DNA from: Bog-473 sp035552395 | GTDB lineage: Bacteria > Actinomycetota > Acidimicrobiia > Acidimicrobiales > RAAP-2 | Direction of reading: 5' to 3' | Assembly (NCBI GenBank): GCA_035552395.1 | Contig: DASZLL010000004.1 | Span: 9,522 to 73,521, forward strand | Length of the DNA: 64,000 nt | Shown: positions 1 through 8,494 of the stretch, piece after piece | Layout of the letters: every line of letters starts with the position of its first letter | How positions within the stretch are numbered: the stretch's first letter is position 1 | Notes under the pieces: model-generated | What the model was told of the DNA's origin: nothing | The model's input: only the letters and a program-made list of their open reading frames with translations | The model's database searches: none | Made by a program: the position numbers and the translations under genes

Positions 1-1
1 G

Positions 2-796
2 AGCGTGCACGGGGAAGGCAGCGGACAGGACGCGGATGCCACGGTGGACCTCATCGCCGCTCGCGGCGGGCAAGCCATCGCCAACTACGGCGACGTGGCG
101 GACCACGAGCAGGCCGGGCAGTTGGTGCAGCGCGCCGTCGCGGAATGGGGCCGACTCGACATTCTCGTCAACAACGCCGGCATCGTGCGCGACGGCGTGG
201 TGTGGAATCTCGACCCCGTGGACTTCGACGCCGTGGTGCGAGTGCACCTGAGGGGAACCTGGTGCTGCTCGCACCACGCAGCGGTGCACTGGCGCAGTCG
301 AGCGAAAGCGGGGGAGAACGTGACCGGCCGCCTGATCAACACCACGTCCGGAGCCGGGCTGACCGGCAATTTCGGTCAGACGGCCTACGCCGCGGCCAAG
401 GCGGGCATCGTGGGCCTGACGCTGACTTTGGCGCAGGAATTGCGCCCCTACGGGGTCACGGCCAATGTGGTGGGGCCCTCGGGGGCCACGAGGCTGACCG
501 GCACTATGCCGTCGGCCCCCCCAGTGGTCGAGCCCGACGATGTGCCCGAAGACGAGTGGCAGCCGATGGACCCCGCCAACAGTTCGCCGCTGGTTGCCTG
601 GCTCGCCAGTGACGAATCCGGGTTGGTCAACGGCCAGGTCTTCCGCTCCATCCACGATCGGGTCATCTGGATGCACGGCTGGAGCGAAGGGGCCGAGGTA
701 TCCGCTGGGGAAAAGCGGTGGGACGCGGCCAAGCTCGGCCAGGCCCTGGCCACGGACGTGTTCCGCGTGGCGACACCGGGCCTTCGCTTTCTCTAA
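2..796 (+). CDS. SDR-family oxidoreductase, 5' end cut by the window
   Basis: This is the C-terminal part of a short-chain dehydrogenase/reductase; the frame is open to the window edge and the N-terminal Rossmann glycine motif lies outside. The NNAG motif (residues about 57-60 of the visible part) and the YAAAKAG catalytic Tyr/Lys segment are present. The long C-terminal tail after the catalytic region, ending with a stretch about inserting a motif around RSIHDRVIWMHGW, resembles SDRs of the multifunctional beta-oxidation (Fox2/HSD17B4-like hydroxyacyl-CoA dehydrogenase) type, which would fit the CoA-dependent catabolic neighbourhood; that substrate assignment is inference. It converges on the amidohydrolase gene that ends 23 bases downstream. 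A GTG at position 5 is probably internal, not the start. Confidence 0.85.
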   Translation, partial: SVHGEGSGQDADATVDLIAARGGQAIANYGDVADHEQAGQLVQRAVAEWGRLDILVNNAGIVRDGVVWNLDPVDFDAVVRVHLRGTWCCSHHAAVHWRSRAKAGENVTGRLINTTSGAGLTGNFGQTAYAAAKAGIVGLTLTLAQELRPYGVTANVVGPSGATRLTGTMPSAPPVVEPDDVPEDEWQPMDPANSSPLVAWLASDESGLVNGQVFRSIHDRVIWMHGWSEGAEVSAGEKRWDAAKLGQALATDVFRVATPGLRFL

Positions 797-819
797 GAAG
801 CGCTCGAACGCGGCGCCCG

Positions 820-2049
820 TCAAACCACCGGCAGCTGCAAACCGAGCAGGGCGGTGGCGTTGTCACGGGCGATCTTGTTGATCGCGACCGCGTCGAGGTG
901 TCCGAACTGTTCCATGGCGGCCTCATGCGAGTGGGGCCACGTGCTGTCGGAATGCGGGTAGTCGGTCTCAAAGACGACGTTGTCGATTCCCACTTGGTCT
1001 AACAGGGCGACGCCGACGGGGTCCTTGAAGAAACAACTCGTGACGTTGCCGCGGTAGTAGTAGGTGGATGGGGGCTCGGGGCAGTCGCGCTGTGAGTTGC
1101 TCCAGCCGCGATGCGTCGACCACACGTCATCGGCGCGCTCCAGGACATAGGGGATCCAGCCGATCTGGGCCTCGGCGTACATGAGCTTGAGTCTCGGGAA
1201 TCGATCCAGCGTTCCCGAGAAGAGAAGGTCTACGAGGCTGGCCGCGCTATTTCCGAAAAGGATGGTCGCCGCGACCGCTGCAGGTGCGTCGGGAGAAGCT
1301 TGGGGGGTCTTGGTGCCCGAGCCGATGTGCATGCAGACGACCGTGCTGGTCTCCTCGCAGGCGGCGAGGAACGGATCCCAGGCGCGCGAGTACAGGCTCG
1401 GCAGGTCGAGGTACGTCGGGAGCTCGCTGAAGGCCACCGCTCGGACGCCACGCGCCGCGTTGCGCCGAACCTCGGAAGCGGCCAGGTCGGGGTCCCAGAG
1501 AGGGATCAGGCAGAGTGGGATCAGTCGGCCACCGCTCTCGCCGCACCACTCTTCGACCATCCAGTCGTTGTAGGCCTCCACGCACAGCTGGGCGAGGTCC
1601 CGGTCCTTCGCCCAGAGAAATTGTTGCCCACAAAATCTGGGGTAATTCGGAAAGCACAACTGAGCCTGGACTCCGTTGGCATCCATGTCCTCGAGGCGTT
1701 CCTTCACGCGGTAGCAGCCGGGTCGCATTTCGTCGTAACGCACCCCACGTAGCTGAATCTCGTCACGAGGGAAGCCGGCGGCGGCAATGGTGCGCTTCAG
1801 TGACGCCTTGTGATCTTCGTAGCACCACCACGCAACGTCAGGCCCTTCGGAAGCGGGCGCCTCGACGTACCCGCTTCCGACCAGCTTCGGGACGCCCGCC
1901 GGGAGAAGTTCGATGTGCGGGCCGACCTCTCGATAGCGAGAGGGCAGGCGACTGCTCCAGACGTCATGGGGCTCGACGACATGCGCATCCATGTCCACTA
2001 TGGGTGGGATCGTCGGGCTGGCCTTCCGTGCGTGGAGTGTCATTGTCAT
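820..2049 (-). CDS. Amidohydrolase family protein (amidohydrolase_2, ACMSD/LigW-like)
   Basis: A 409-residue TIM-barrel metal-dependent hydrolase or decarboxylase of the PF04909 type. Seen: the first-strand metal motif is D-A-H (residues 21-23) instead of H-x-H, a metal-ligand histidine lies in VVCMHIGSG (about 240), a barrel segment reads YAEAQIGWIPYVLERAD (about 291), and the final acidic ligand is in FETDYPHSDSTWP (about 360). The family includes decarboxylases and C-C or ring hydrolases of aromatic breakdown; the substrate is unknown. The ATG at 2049 is preferred: it has no ribosome site but sits just after an AT-rich promoter-like block at 2053-2073, so translation may be leaderless or nearly so. 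It is divergent from the GntR regulator gene, suggesting direct control by that regulator (inference). Confidence 0.88.
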   Translation of the reverse strand: MTMTLHARKASPTIPPIVDMDAHVVEPHDVWSSRLPSRYREVGPHIELLPAGVPKLVGSGYVEAPASEGPDVAWWCYEDHKASLKRTIAAAGFPRDEIQLRGVRYDEMRPGCYRVKERLEDMDANGVQAQLCFPNYPRFCGQQFLWAKDRDLAQLCVEAYNDWMVEEWCGESGGRLIPLCLIPLWDPDLAASEVRRNAARGVRAVAFSELPTYLDLPSLYSRAWDPFLAACEETSTVVCMHIGSGTKTPQASPDAPAAVAATILFGNSAASLVDLLFSGTLDRFPRLKLMYAEAQIGWIPYVLERADDVWSTHRGWSNSQRDCPEPPSTYYYRGNVTSCFFKDPVGVALLDQVGIDNVVFETDYPHSDSTWPHSHEAAMEQFGHLDAVAINKIARDNATALLGLQLPVV

Positions 2050-2061
2050 CAAGTCTAAAAT

Positions 2062-2073
2062 ATACGATATACG
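2062..2073 (-). promoter_or_regulatory. AT-rich ATAYNNTATACG element (site 1) before the amidohydrolase
   Basis: The plus strand reads ATACGATATACG, inside a short AT-rich island between two divergent genes. The same 12-base pattern recurs at 6590, 6712 (other strand), 11384 and 27054. It contains a TATACG direct repeat and may be a GntR-type operator, or partly a -10 element. Assignment to a regulator is inference. Confidence 0.45.
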
Positions 2074-2143
2074 GTTAGGTGGGCCAAGCCGCGACGCCGC
2101 GGTCTTGGGTCACCTGGACGCCGAATGAGTGAAACGTCGGACC

Positions 2144-2155
2144 ATATGATGTATC
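2144..2155 (+). promoter_or_regulatory. Promoter -10 region and weak variant of the AT-rich element before gntR
   Basis: The bases ATATGATGTATC match the ATAYNNTATACG pattern at 9 of 12 positions and include TATGAT (2145-2150), a good -10 hexamer about 7 bases before the ATG at 2157. This suggests leaderless transcription and possible autoregulation. Confidence 0.35.
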
Positions 2156-2156
2156 C

Positions 2157-2876
2157 ATGTCACAAGCTGACGCGGTGCCCGGGCGTATGACCGGCTCGGC
2201 TGCGATTCCGTCCTCGTCCGGCGCCGTTGTCCGCAAGGGGAGCGGTGAGCAAGCGGCGGCCTACATCCGGCAGTTGATCTTCGACGGCCAACTCCAAGAG
2301 GGCATGCGGCTGGCCCAGGACGACGTCGCGAAGGCGGTGGGTGTCAGTCGCATTCCCATTCGTGAGGCGATCATTGCGCTCGAACGCGAAGGCTGGGTGA
2401 CGACCAAGCTGCACCGGGGTACCTTCGTAAATGCTTTCGACGAGCAGGTCATCCGCGACCATTACGAGCTTTTTGGACTGGTGTACGGATTGGCTGCTCG
2501 CCGGGCGGCTCAGCGCACGAATCCGGAGATCGTTGCTCACCTCGCCGACCTCAGCAAACAGATCGGCGAGACCGACGATCTAGTCAGAATCGGTGATCTT
2601 GCGCTGGCGTTCCACTCGGCCGTCGTGGGTGCGGCGCATTCCCCCCGCATCACCGTCGTGCTCCGCGCGATGTCTGCACTCGTGCCGGGGCCGTTTTTCG
2701 CCTTGGTGCCGCGGGCAGTCGATTCCGAACGAAAGGGCGTTCGGGCGATCGTCCGAGCCATCCGCGATGGCGACGGGGACCGAGCGGCGCGCGAGTACTC
2801 CAAGATGCTGAACAAACAGGCCGAGCTGGTGGTCGATCTTTTCCGCGACCGGCGGGACCTTCTTCAAGCAGTCTGA
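2157..2876 (+). CDS. GntR-family transcriptional regulator with FCD domain
   Basis: A 239-residue DNA-binding regulator. A winged helix-turn-helix occupies about residues 30-97; the recognition region is VGVSRIPIREAIIALE, typical of GntR proteins, and the wing ends in HRGTFVNAF. The remaining helical part (about 105-230) fits the FCD ligand-binding domain, which usually binds a carboxylate with a metal. The gene is divergent from the amidohydrolase and converges with livF, overlapping its 3' end by 13 bases. The ATG lies directly after a TATGAT -10 hexamer, so it is probably leaderless. Its position between an amidohydrolase and an ABC importer suggests that it senses the imported substrate or a breakdown product (inference). 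Confidence 0.9.
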   Translation: MSQADAVPGRMTGSAAIPSSSGAVVRKGSGEQAAAYIRQLIFDGQLQEGMRLAQDDVAKAVGVSRIPIREAIIALEREGWVTTKLHRGTFVNAFDEQVIRDHYELFGLVYGLAARRAAQRTNPEIVAHLADLSKQIGETDDLVRIGDLALAFHSAVVGAAHSPRITVVLRAMSALVPGPFFALVPRAVDSERKGVRAIVRAIRDGDGDRAAREYSKMLNKQAELVVDLFRDRRDLLQAV

Positions 2877-3631
2877 GAGGCATCGGTCGGCGGCCCGTCG
2901 GGTTCGGTGCCGTTGCTGGGCAGGACGCCAAGGTAGAGGTCGTGCAGGCTGGCCGTGACGTCGGAGGTGGGTCCTGAATGGACGATCCGGCCGCCGGTCA
3001 TCACTACCGCCGACTGTGCGACTTTGAGGGCAAACTCTGCGAACTGCTCGACGAGAACAACGGTGACCCCTTCTTCCGCGAGTTGAGCAACCACTCGGTA
3101 CAGCTCCTCGACGATAAGCGGAGCGAGTCCCATGGACAGCTCGTCGAGCAGGAGCAGGCGAGGCGCCGTCGACACCGCTCGGGCCATGGCGAGCATCTGC
3201 TGTTCGCCGCCGGACAGGGTCCCTGCGGCCTGGGACCGCCGGGTCGCCAGCTGCGGAAAGTACCGGTACGCCGTCTCCTCGATGACACGGCGACTGACAC
3301 CGCCATGCGTCATCACCCAGAGATTCTCCGCGACCGTCAGGTTCGGGAAGACCCCCTTTCCCTCCGGGATCAGGCACAGCCCGGCTCGGACAAGCGAGTC
3401 GCCGCGGCCGAACGACACCGGTTTGCCATCGAAGCGCACCAACCCGGATGACGGCGGGTGCAACCCGGCCAGCACGGACATGAGCGTCGACTTCCCCGCC
3501 CCGTTTGGGCCGAGGACGGCCGTCACACTTCCCGTCGTGATGGAGAGGTCGATGCCATGGAGCACCTCGACGCTCTCGTAGCACGCGTGGATGCTGTGTG
3601 CCTCGAGAAGGACCGGACGCGCGTCAGCCAT
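2864..3631 (-). CDS. livF: ABC transporter ATP-binding protein, LivF type
   Basis: The second ATPase (255 residues) of a branched-chain-amino-acid-type (HAAT) importer. Walker A is GPNGAGKST, the ABC signature is LSGGEQQMLAMARA, and Walker B is LLLLDELSMGLAP; most LivF proteins have DEPS there, so the Pro-to-Leu change is a small oddity, while the catalytic Glu is kept. The ATG at 3631 overlaps the stop of livG by 8 bases, which decides the start and indicates translational coupling. In such systems in Actinomycetota the cargo is often not an amino acid but an aromatic or steroid-like acid; here the cargo is unknown. It is the last gene of the livHM-livG-livF operon. Confidence 0.92.
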   Translation of the reverse strand: MADARPVLLEAHSIHACYESVEVLHGIDLSITTGSVTAVLGPNGAGKSTLMSVLAGLHPPSSGLVRFDGKPVSFGRGDSLVRAGLCLIPEGKGVFPNLTVAENLWVMTHGGVSRRVIEETAYRYFPQLATRRSQAAGTLSGGEQQMLAMARAVSTAPRLLLLDELSMGLAPLIVEELYRVVAQLAEEGVTVVLVEQFAEFALKVAQSAVVMTGGRIVHSGPTSDVTASLHDLYLGVLPSNGTEPDGPPTDASQTA

Positions 3632-4370
3632 GATCGGCCTGTACGAGGCTGCCGAGATACGCCTGGGCCACCGCCGGGTCACGCTGGATCTCCTGGGGTC
3701 TGCCTGAACACAAGATGGAGCCTTCGACGAGGACGAAGACGACGTCGGACACGCTCATGACGAGGTCCATGTCGTGTTCCACCAGCAGCACCGCCATGCC
3801 CCCGGAGGTGAGAGATCTGAGGACGGAGGCGAACCGCTTCGTCTCCTCGGCGTTCTGTCCAGAGGCGGGCTCGTCGAGCAGGAGCGCCGTGGGGCGGACC
3901 GCCAGCGCCCGCGCCAACTCGACCAGACGGCCCGTGCCGGTGGGCAGCGTGTCGGCCCGCGTGTTCGCCACCTGCTCGAGTTGCATCGTCTGCAAGAGCC
4001 GCTCTGTGGTCTCTTCCGAGGATTCGGTTTGCGACGACGAGCGCCGGCTGCGGCGCCCAATCGATGCCGCGACACGTACATTTTCCCTCACGGTGAGCGT
4101 CCCGAAGAGTTCGAGGCGTTGGAACGTGCGGCCGACGCCGAGACGTGAGCGTCGATAAGGGGAGATATTTCCCAGATCCCGACCATTGAAGGTCACGGTG
4201 CCTTGGGTGGGCTTTCGCATGCCGGTGATGACGTCGAACAACGTCGTTTTTCCGGCCCCGTTTGGTCCGATCAACCCCGTGACCGAACCGTCCTCGACAG
4301 AGAGCGACACATCGGTGAGCGCACGCAGCCCTCCGAAGTTGACGCAGACATCGCGGACCTCAAGTGCCAT
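3624..4370 (-). CDS. livG: ABC transporter ATP-binding protein, LivG type
   Basis: First ATPase (248 residues) of the HAAT importer. It opens with MALEVRDVCVNFGGL, has Walker A GPNGAGKTT, a degenerate signature region LPTGTGRLVELARALA, and Walker B ALLLDEPASG followed by the switch His region VEHDMD. The ATG at 4370 overlaps the stop of the permease gene by 11 bases, which decides the start; a longer frame upstream is a shadow of the permease C-terminus. The Q-loop, D-loop and H-loop features I can read are intact, so the protein should be active. Confidence 0.92.
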   Translation of the reverse strand: MALEVRDVCVNFGGLRALTDVSLSVEDGSVTGLIGPNGAGKTTLFDVITGMRKPTQGTVTFNGRDLGNISPYRRSRLGVGRTFQRLELFGTLTVRENVRVAASIGRRSRRSSSQTESSEETTERLLQTMQLEQVANTRADTLPTGTGRLVELARALAVRPTALLLDEPASGQNAEETKRFASVLRSLTSGGMAVLLVEHDMDLVMSVSDVVFVLVEGSILCSGRPQEIQRDPAVAQAYLGSLVQADHG

Positions 4371-6531
4371 GCGAGCCCGACTCCACTGTCGATGGAGGAA
4401 CCGTTCCGAGGCGTACCGCGAGACTGGGCAATGCTTGAGGTTTCGGCGAGATGGGCGTGTCGCCACGACGCCCCGATGGAGGACGGAGACCGAAGGCCGG
4501 CTGGGCCTCTCCACTGCGATAGTCCACGACGTAGGGAACGACCGAGCCCGCCACGACGACGGCGAGCATGGCCCAGACCATCGTCCAGTTTCCGATGACA
4601 CCACCTAGGCGAAGGCCCCACAGTCCCAACAGGCAGGTGAGGATCCCAGCGAGAAGTCTCCGGCGACGGAAGGTCGAAGCCCATAGCGGCCGGAAGCCCG
4701 ACGGAATCAATCCGTTGGGTGACGTACCCACACCGACGGCGGCTCCTCCGACGAGGACGCTCTGTAGTTGGAGGAGCGAAGGGAACAGGTTGGTCAATGT
4801 CGGGCCACCCAAGAACACGCCTGTCCCGACGCCGGCCCCCAGGGATCCGAGGCCCAGCACGACCATGGTCAAGAGCACCGAGAGCCCGGTAAAAAACGCG
4901 TACATGTCAGGCGCAACGCTCCCGAGCGACTGGCCGTACACCGCACCTCCGACGCCGGCAATTGCCGCGGAGAAGGCAAAGACGGCGATCGGGAGGATAC
5001 GGGTGTTCATGCCGAGGGTCGCACTCGCGGCGGGACTGTCCTTGAATGCGAACAACTGGCTCCCGAAGTTCGACCGTCGGAGCAAGACGACGAGTGCTGC
5101 CAAGGCCATGAAGATCAATGATCCGATCACGAATTGGAGTTCCTTGCTCGACGCAACGAACCCGCCGACCCGGAACGGTGCGAAGGTGAGCGACCCCGTA
5201 CCGAACGGGGCGAATTGGTGACCGAAGAGATCGAACGCAGGGAGTGGGAATACCCACGCGTCCATCGCCGTAGCAAAGGCCGCCGTCGAAAGTGCGAAAT
5301 AGATGCCGGAAAGTCTGAGTGTGGGCAACGCCACCAGGACTCCGGCGACGGCGCATACACCGGCCGCGGCGAACAGGGTGAGCGGATTCGCCCCGCCCCC
5401 GAGGTGGCCAACGACGACAGCGCCGATGCCCGCGAACGTCATCTGGCAGAGCGACAGACGTCCGGCGAACCCGACCACCGGTACTAAGGACAAGCCGATG
5501 ATGGCGAGTCCCCACACCCGGTTGATCGCAAATAGATCCGACGAGGAGACGACGGTCGCGATAACGACGGCGGACACAACGACGCCAACGCCGAAGATGC
5601 CCGTACCCCGCCAGCTCGGAACGAGGGCTAGCTCCCGGCTCCGCAGCAGCCTGTGTCCGCGCAGACGTGACTGGGGCAGGACCAAGAGGGCGATGAACAG
5701 AACGAGCGCTGGCACCGCCCCTTCGAACCCCTGGATGTAGGCGTTCTGGGGCAGGTAGGCCACCGAATAACTCACTGCGAGCCCAAGGACGATGGCTCCG
5801 ACGAACGTCATGGGGATGCTCCGCATCCTCCCGATTACCGAGGCGGCGTATGCGTCCACGATGAGAAGCGTGAGGCTGGTTGCAGAGAGGCTGACGGTCG
5901 GGGCGACCAGGATGCCAGCCAGTGCGGCCAGCATGCAGCCGATGATCCACGCGGACTGGGCGCTCCTCACGCTGCTCGCACCGTTGAGCGTCGTCAGGGA
6001 TCTGTCGTCCACCGAGGCGCGCATTGTGACGCCGAGTCGCGTCCTGTACAGCAACACACGGAGTCCGACAGCGACGACCAGCGCCACCGCGAGGACCACG
6101 ACATCGTTGTACGAAATGCGAACCGAGCCGAGGACGAGGGTGTCGCCCGCAAACAGAGGCGGGAGCGCCCGGTAGGTCGCAGGGTTCCAGATCCATTGGA
6201 CGATTCCGATCATGCCGAACGCGAGTGCGAGGGTCACCACGAGCTTCGCTGCCTCCGACGTGCCGTCGAGCCTGCGCATAACCCCGGCTTCCAACGCGAT
6301 CCCGAGCACAGGGGCGAGGATGAACAGACAGACTGCGAAACAGAGGAGCGGCGACCAGCCCCAACCGACGTGCATCTGCCAGTACGCAAATGCCGCCACC
6401 ATTCCGATGGCGCCGTGCGACCAGTTGAAGATACCGGTCGTTGCGTACGTCAGGGTCAGCCCACTCGCGGTGACCGCGTAGATGCTGGCGGTCGCCAGTC
6501 CTCCGATGGTGAAGATGATGAACTCGTGCAT
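4360..6531 (-). CDS. Fused LivH-LivM-type ABC permease
   Basis: A 723-residue membrane protein carrying both permease subunits of a HAAT importer in one chain. The first half (about 1-290) starts MHEFIIFTIGGLATASIYAV and has LivH features, including the TTGIFNWSHGAIGM segment. After a short linker (about 290-310) the second half (about 310-650) is LivM-like, with VGFAGRLSLCQMTFAGIGA. About 60 C-terminal residues look disordered. Membrane segments occur throughout both halves. It is the first gene of the minus-strand operon with livG and livF, divergent from the binding-protein gene at 6825. Separate livH and livM genes are the commoner arrangement. A frameshift artefact is unlikely because the frame is continuous and GC3 is high throughout. 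Confidence 0.9.
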   Translation of the reverse strand: MHEFIIFTIGGLATASIYAVTASGLTLTYATTGIFNWSHGAIGMVAAFAYWQMHVGWGWSPLLCFAVCLFILAPVLGIALEAGVMRRLDGTSEAAKLVVTLALAFGMIGIVQWIWNPATYRALPPLFAGDTLVLGSVRISYNDVVVLAVALVVAVGLRVLLYRTRLGVTMRASVDDRSLTTLNGASSVRSAQSAWIIGCMLAALAGILVAPTVSLSATSLTLLIVDAYAASVIGRMRSIPMTFVGAIVLGLAVSYSVAYLPQNAYIQGFEGAVPALVLFIALLVLPQSRLRGHRLLRSRELALVPSWRGTGIFGVGVVVSAVVIATVVSSSDLFAINRVWGLAIIGLSLVPVVGFAGRLSLCQMTFAGIGAVVVGHLGGGANPLTLFAAAGVCAVAGVLVALPTLRLSGIYFALSTAAFATAMDAWVFPLPAFDLFGHQFAPFGTGSLTFAPFRVGGFVASSKELQFVIGSLIFMALAALVVLLRRSNFGSQLFAFKDSPAASATLGMNTRILPIAVFAFSAAIAGVGGAVYGQSLGSVAPDMYAFFTGLSVLLTMVVLGLGSLGAGVGTGVFLGGPTLTNLFPSLLQLQSVLVGGAAVGVGTSPNGLIPSGFRPLWASTFRRRRLLAGILTCLLGLWGLRLGGVIGNWTMVWAMLAVVVAGSVVPYVVDYRSGEAQPAFGLRPPSGRRGDTPISPKPQALPSLAVRLGTVPPSTVESGSHGT

Positions 6532-6589
6532 CGAAGTGGCTTCCGCGCCCTCCCGAGCCGCTCCGTCGGCCGCTTCCGTCAGAGACTTA

Positions 6590-6601
6590 ATATTTTATAC
6601 G
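6590..6601 (-). promoter_or_regulatory. AT-rich ATAYNNTATACG element (site 2) before the permease operon
   Basis: The plus strand reads ATATTTTATACG about 60 bases before the permease start. It matches the shared pattern exactly. The 293-base divergent region 6532-6824 otherwise holds site 5 (6712) and the ribosome site of the binding protein; I see no gene in it. Confidence 0.45.
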
Positions 6602-6711
6602 AGGCTACTCCGAACCTCCCACTGCCGCCATGCGGACCAGGGCGCCCAAAGACCACCGGACCAGGTCGAGCAGAGCTCCCACGGCGCCGCTCAAGGCGAC
6701 CGGCGCCAGCA

Positions 6712-6723
6712 CGTATGTTGTAT
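6712..6723 (-). promoter_or_regulatory. AT-rich element variant (site 5) before the binding-protein gene
   Basis: On the minus strand this reads ATACAACATACG, 11 of 12 matches to ATAYNNTATACG. The flanking plus-strand TATATAAGAT is AT-rich and could hold a -10 element for the gene at 6825. Confidence 0.4.
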
Positions 6724-6824
6724 ATAAGATACCGTCCCGAGAGATGGGCCGGGGGGCCGGGCGACGATTTCGACAGATCGCTTTCGTTGGGTCGACCCGA
6801 AGCTCGAGCGAGAAAGGTACGAAC

Positions 6825-8207
6825 GTGCTGCGGACAGGACTTGTGGGGGCAGTGCGCACGGCAGTGCCGCTCACCTTGGCGGCGATCATGGCAGCGGCCA
6901 CTCTCCTCGCGGCGGCCGGCCCTCCTGCGGGGGCATCGGAAGGATCGCTCCGGCCTTCCCTCGCGACCAACGGCGTCTGGCCGGGAGTGGGAAAGATCTG
7001 CGAACCGGGACCCGGGGGGGCATCGATCGAGCGCGGTGTGAGCACCAAGACGATTCACGTCGCGGCCTTCAACGACGCGTCGAACACGGTTGAGCCCGGG
7101 CTCGACAAGGAGTTCGTCCAACAGGCGAACGCCTTTGCCGATTGGTGCAACGCCTCGGGTGGGATCAACGGGCGCAAGATCGTCGTGGACGACCGCGACG
7201 GGGCGCTCTTCAACGCCGCGCAGGTAACCGCACAGGCCTGCCAGAGCGACTTCATGGCGGTGGGGGGCGGCCTCGTGCTCGACCAGTCGGCCGTTCCGGT
7301 CAGGGAGCAATGCGGCCTGGGTCAGATCACCGGCTTTACCGTGTCCGATGCCTCAGACACGGCTTCAGACCAGGTCAACCCTAGCAACATCAGCCTCAAC
7401 CACGTACCGGCTGGCTGGTTCCTCGCGCTGGCGAAGAAGTACCCGCAAGCGGTCAAGAAGGCCGCCATGGGCGCCCAGAACAACCCATCCATCCTCGAGC
7501 CCGAACACAAGTGGGCCGATGCAGCGCAAGCGTTCGGATGGAACATTGCCGAGTTCCAGGAGCCGCCGCTCACGGTGACCGACTGGACTCCGTATGTGCA
7601 ACAGCTGCAAACCCAAGGCGTCAAAGCGGTGTGGCCCGCGGACTCATCCGCCATCGCACCGTACTTTCAGGCCATGAGCACCCTCGGGTACACCCCGGCC
7701 TTCATCGCACTGAGCGTCCAGGATTACAGTCCAAACACCCTAAAGGCGTTGCAGGGAGTCCACATCCCTCCGGTCTACGTCGAGACGAGCTGGTGGCCGC
7801 TCGAATTGGCTAGCCAGAGTCCCTCGACGGAGCAGTTGATTCAGGTCATGCACAAGTACGCCAAGGGAGACACGATCGACTTCACCGATGAGGAGGGCGC
7901 AGAATCATGGCTCCTCTGGGCCAAGGCAGCCACCGCTTGCGGTGCCAATCTGACCTCCTCCTGCGTGCTGACCGACGCGTCCGCACAGAAGAACTGGAGC
8001 GCTGGTGGGATCCAGGCCCCGGTGCCACAGTTGACTGCGTCCAACAAGAACCCCACGCCTTCGCCGTGTTTCGCCCTGCTGCAGGCAACGCCGAGCAAGT
8101 TCGTCTATGACAAGGCACTCACGGGGCCCACGCAATCCATCTGGAACTGCAACCCGAAGAACATCGTCACGTTGACGACTCAGCAGCTCGCAGCCATCAA
8201 CGGCTGA
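6825..8207 (+). CDS. HAAT-type ABC transporter substrate-binding protein
   Basis: A 460-residue extracytoplasmic ligand-binding protein of the type I periplasmic-binding (Peripla_BP_6) class. The GTG at 6825 is chosen because GAGAAAGG lies 8 bases upstream and because it starts an export signal: basic residues, then a hydrophobic run (TAVPLTLAAIMAAATLLAAA) and a small-residue cleavage region near PPAGASEG. There is no lipobox Cys, unlike the paralogue at 25469. Binding-fold segments include VAAFNDASN, WCNASGGINGRKI and the AWPADSSAIAPYF-like hinge region. It is divergent from the fused permease and is presumably its partner. Cargo is unknown. Confidence 0.88.
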   Translation: MLRTGLVGAVRTAVPLTLAAIMAAATLLAAAGPPAGASEGSLRPSLATNGVWPGVGKICEPGPGGASIERGVSTKTIHVAAFNDASNTVEPGLDKEFVQQANAFADWCNASGGINGRKIVVDDRDGALFNAAQVTAQACQSDFMAVGGGLVLDQSAVPVREQCGLGQITGFTVSDASDTASDQVNPSNISLNHVPAGWFLALAKKYPQAVKKAAMGAQNNPSILEPEHKWADAAQAFGWNIAEFQEPPLTVTDWTPYVQQLQTQGVKAVWPADSSAIAPYFQAMSTLGYTPAFIALSVQDYSPNTLKALQGVHIPPVYVETSWWPLELASQSPSTEQLIQVMHKYAKGDTIDFTDEEGAESWLLWAKAATACGANLTSSCVLTDASAQKNWSAGGIQAPVPQLTASNKNPTPSPCFALLQATPSKFVYDKALTGPTQSIWNCNPKNIVTLTTQQLAAING

Positions 8208-8270
8208 CGTTGGGTCCCGCGCCCAGCCCGTATTGCGGCGCTAACGGAGCTTCCACCTGTTCGGCTTTCG

Positions 8271-8300
8271 CTGCGTGAAGGTCTCCTGACCTTGACGCAG
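8271..8300 (+). terminator. Putative hairpin terminator after the binding-protein gene
   Basis: A 13-bp stem (arms beginning CTGCGTGAAGGTC and ending GACCTTGACGCAG, one mismatch) closes on a TCCT loop, 63 bases after the stop codon. No T-run follows, which is common for actinobacterial hairpin terminators. The rest of 8208-8491 shows no gene. Confidence 0.5.
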
Positions 8301-8478
8301 GGCAGTCGCTGAGGCACCTCTGGTCGATTGAGCGTGATGCGCTCGATGCCGTTGCTGACCGAACAGTGAATCGTCTAGAGGCCCGAGGGAGGGAAGAGTG
8401 CGCTCAAGGCGTTGCTACCAGTTCCTTCTTTCCAGGATGGAGGACGCAGCTGGCTTGCAAGGTGCCACATGCAGTCGG

Positions 8479-8494
8479 CATAGTAATCACTATG
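8479..8494 (+). promoter_or_regulatory. Palindrome CATAGT-N4-ACTATG at the DUF35 gene start (site A)
   Basis: A perfect 6-bp inverted repeat around AATC. Its right arm supplies the ATG at 8492. The same palindrome occurs at 11318, and with a C for T in one arm at 27038. TAGTAA inside it could be a -10 hexamer for a leaderless message. It is probably an operator; the regulator is unknown. Confidence 0.5.

Noticed and set aside
4907..6364. A 485-codon frame on the minus strand inside the permease gene
   Set aside because: Out-of-frame shadow of the permease, Arg- and Pro-rich and lacking hydrophobic segments.
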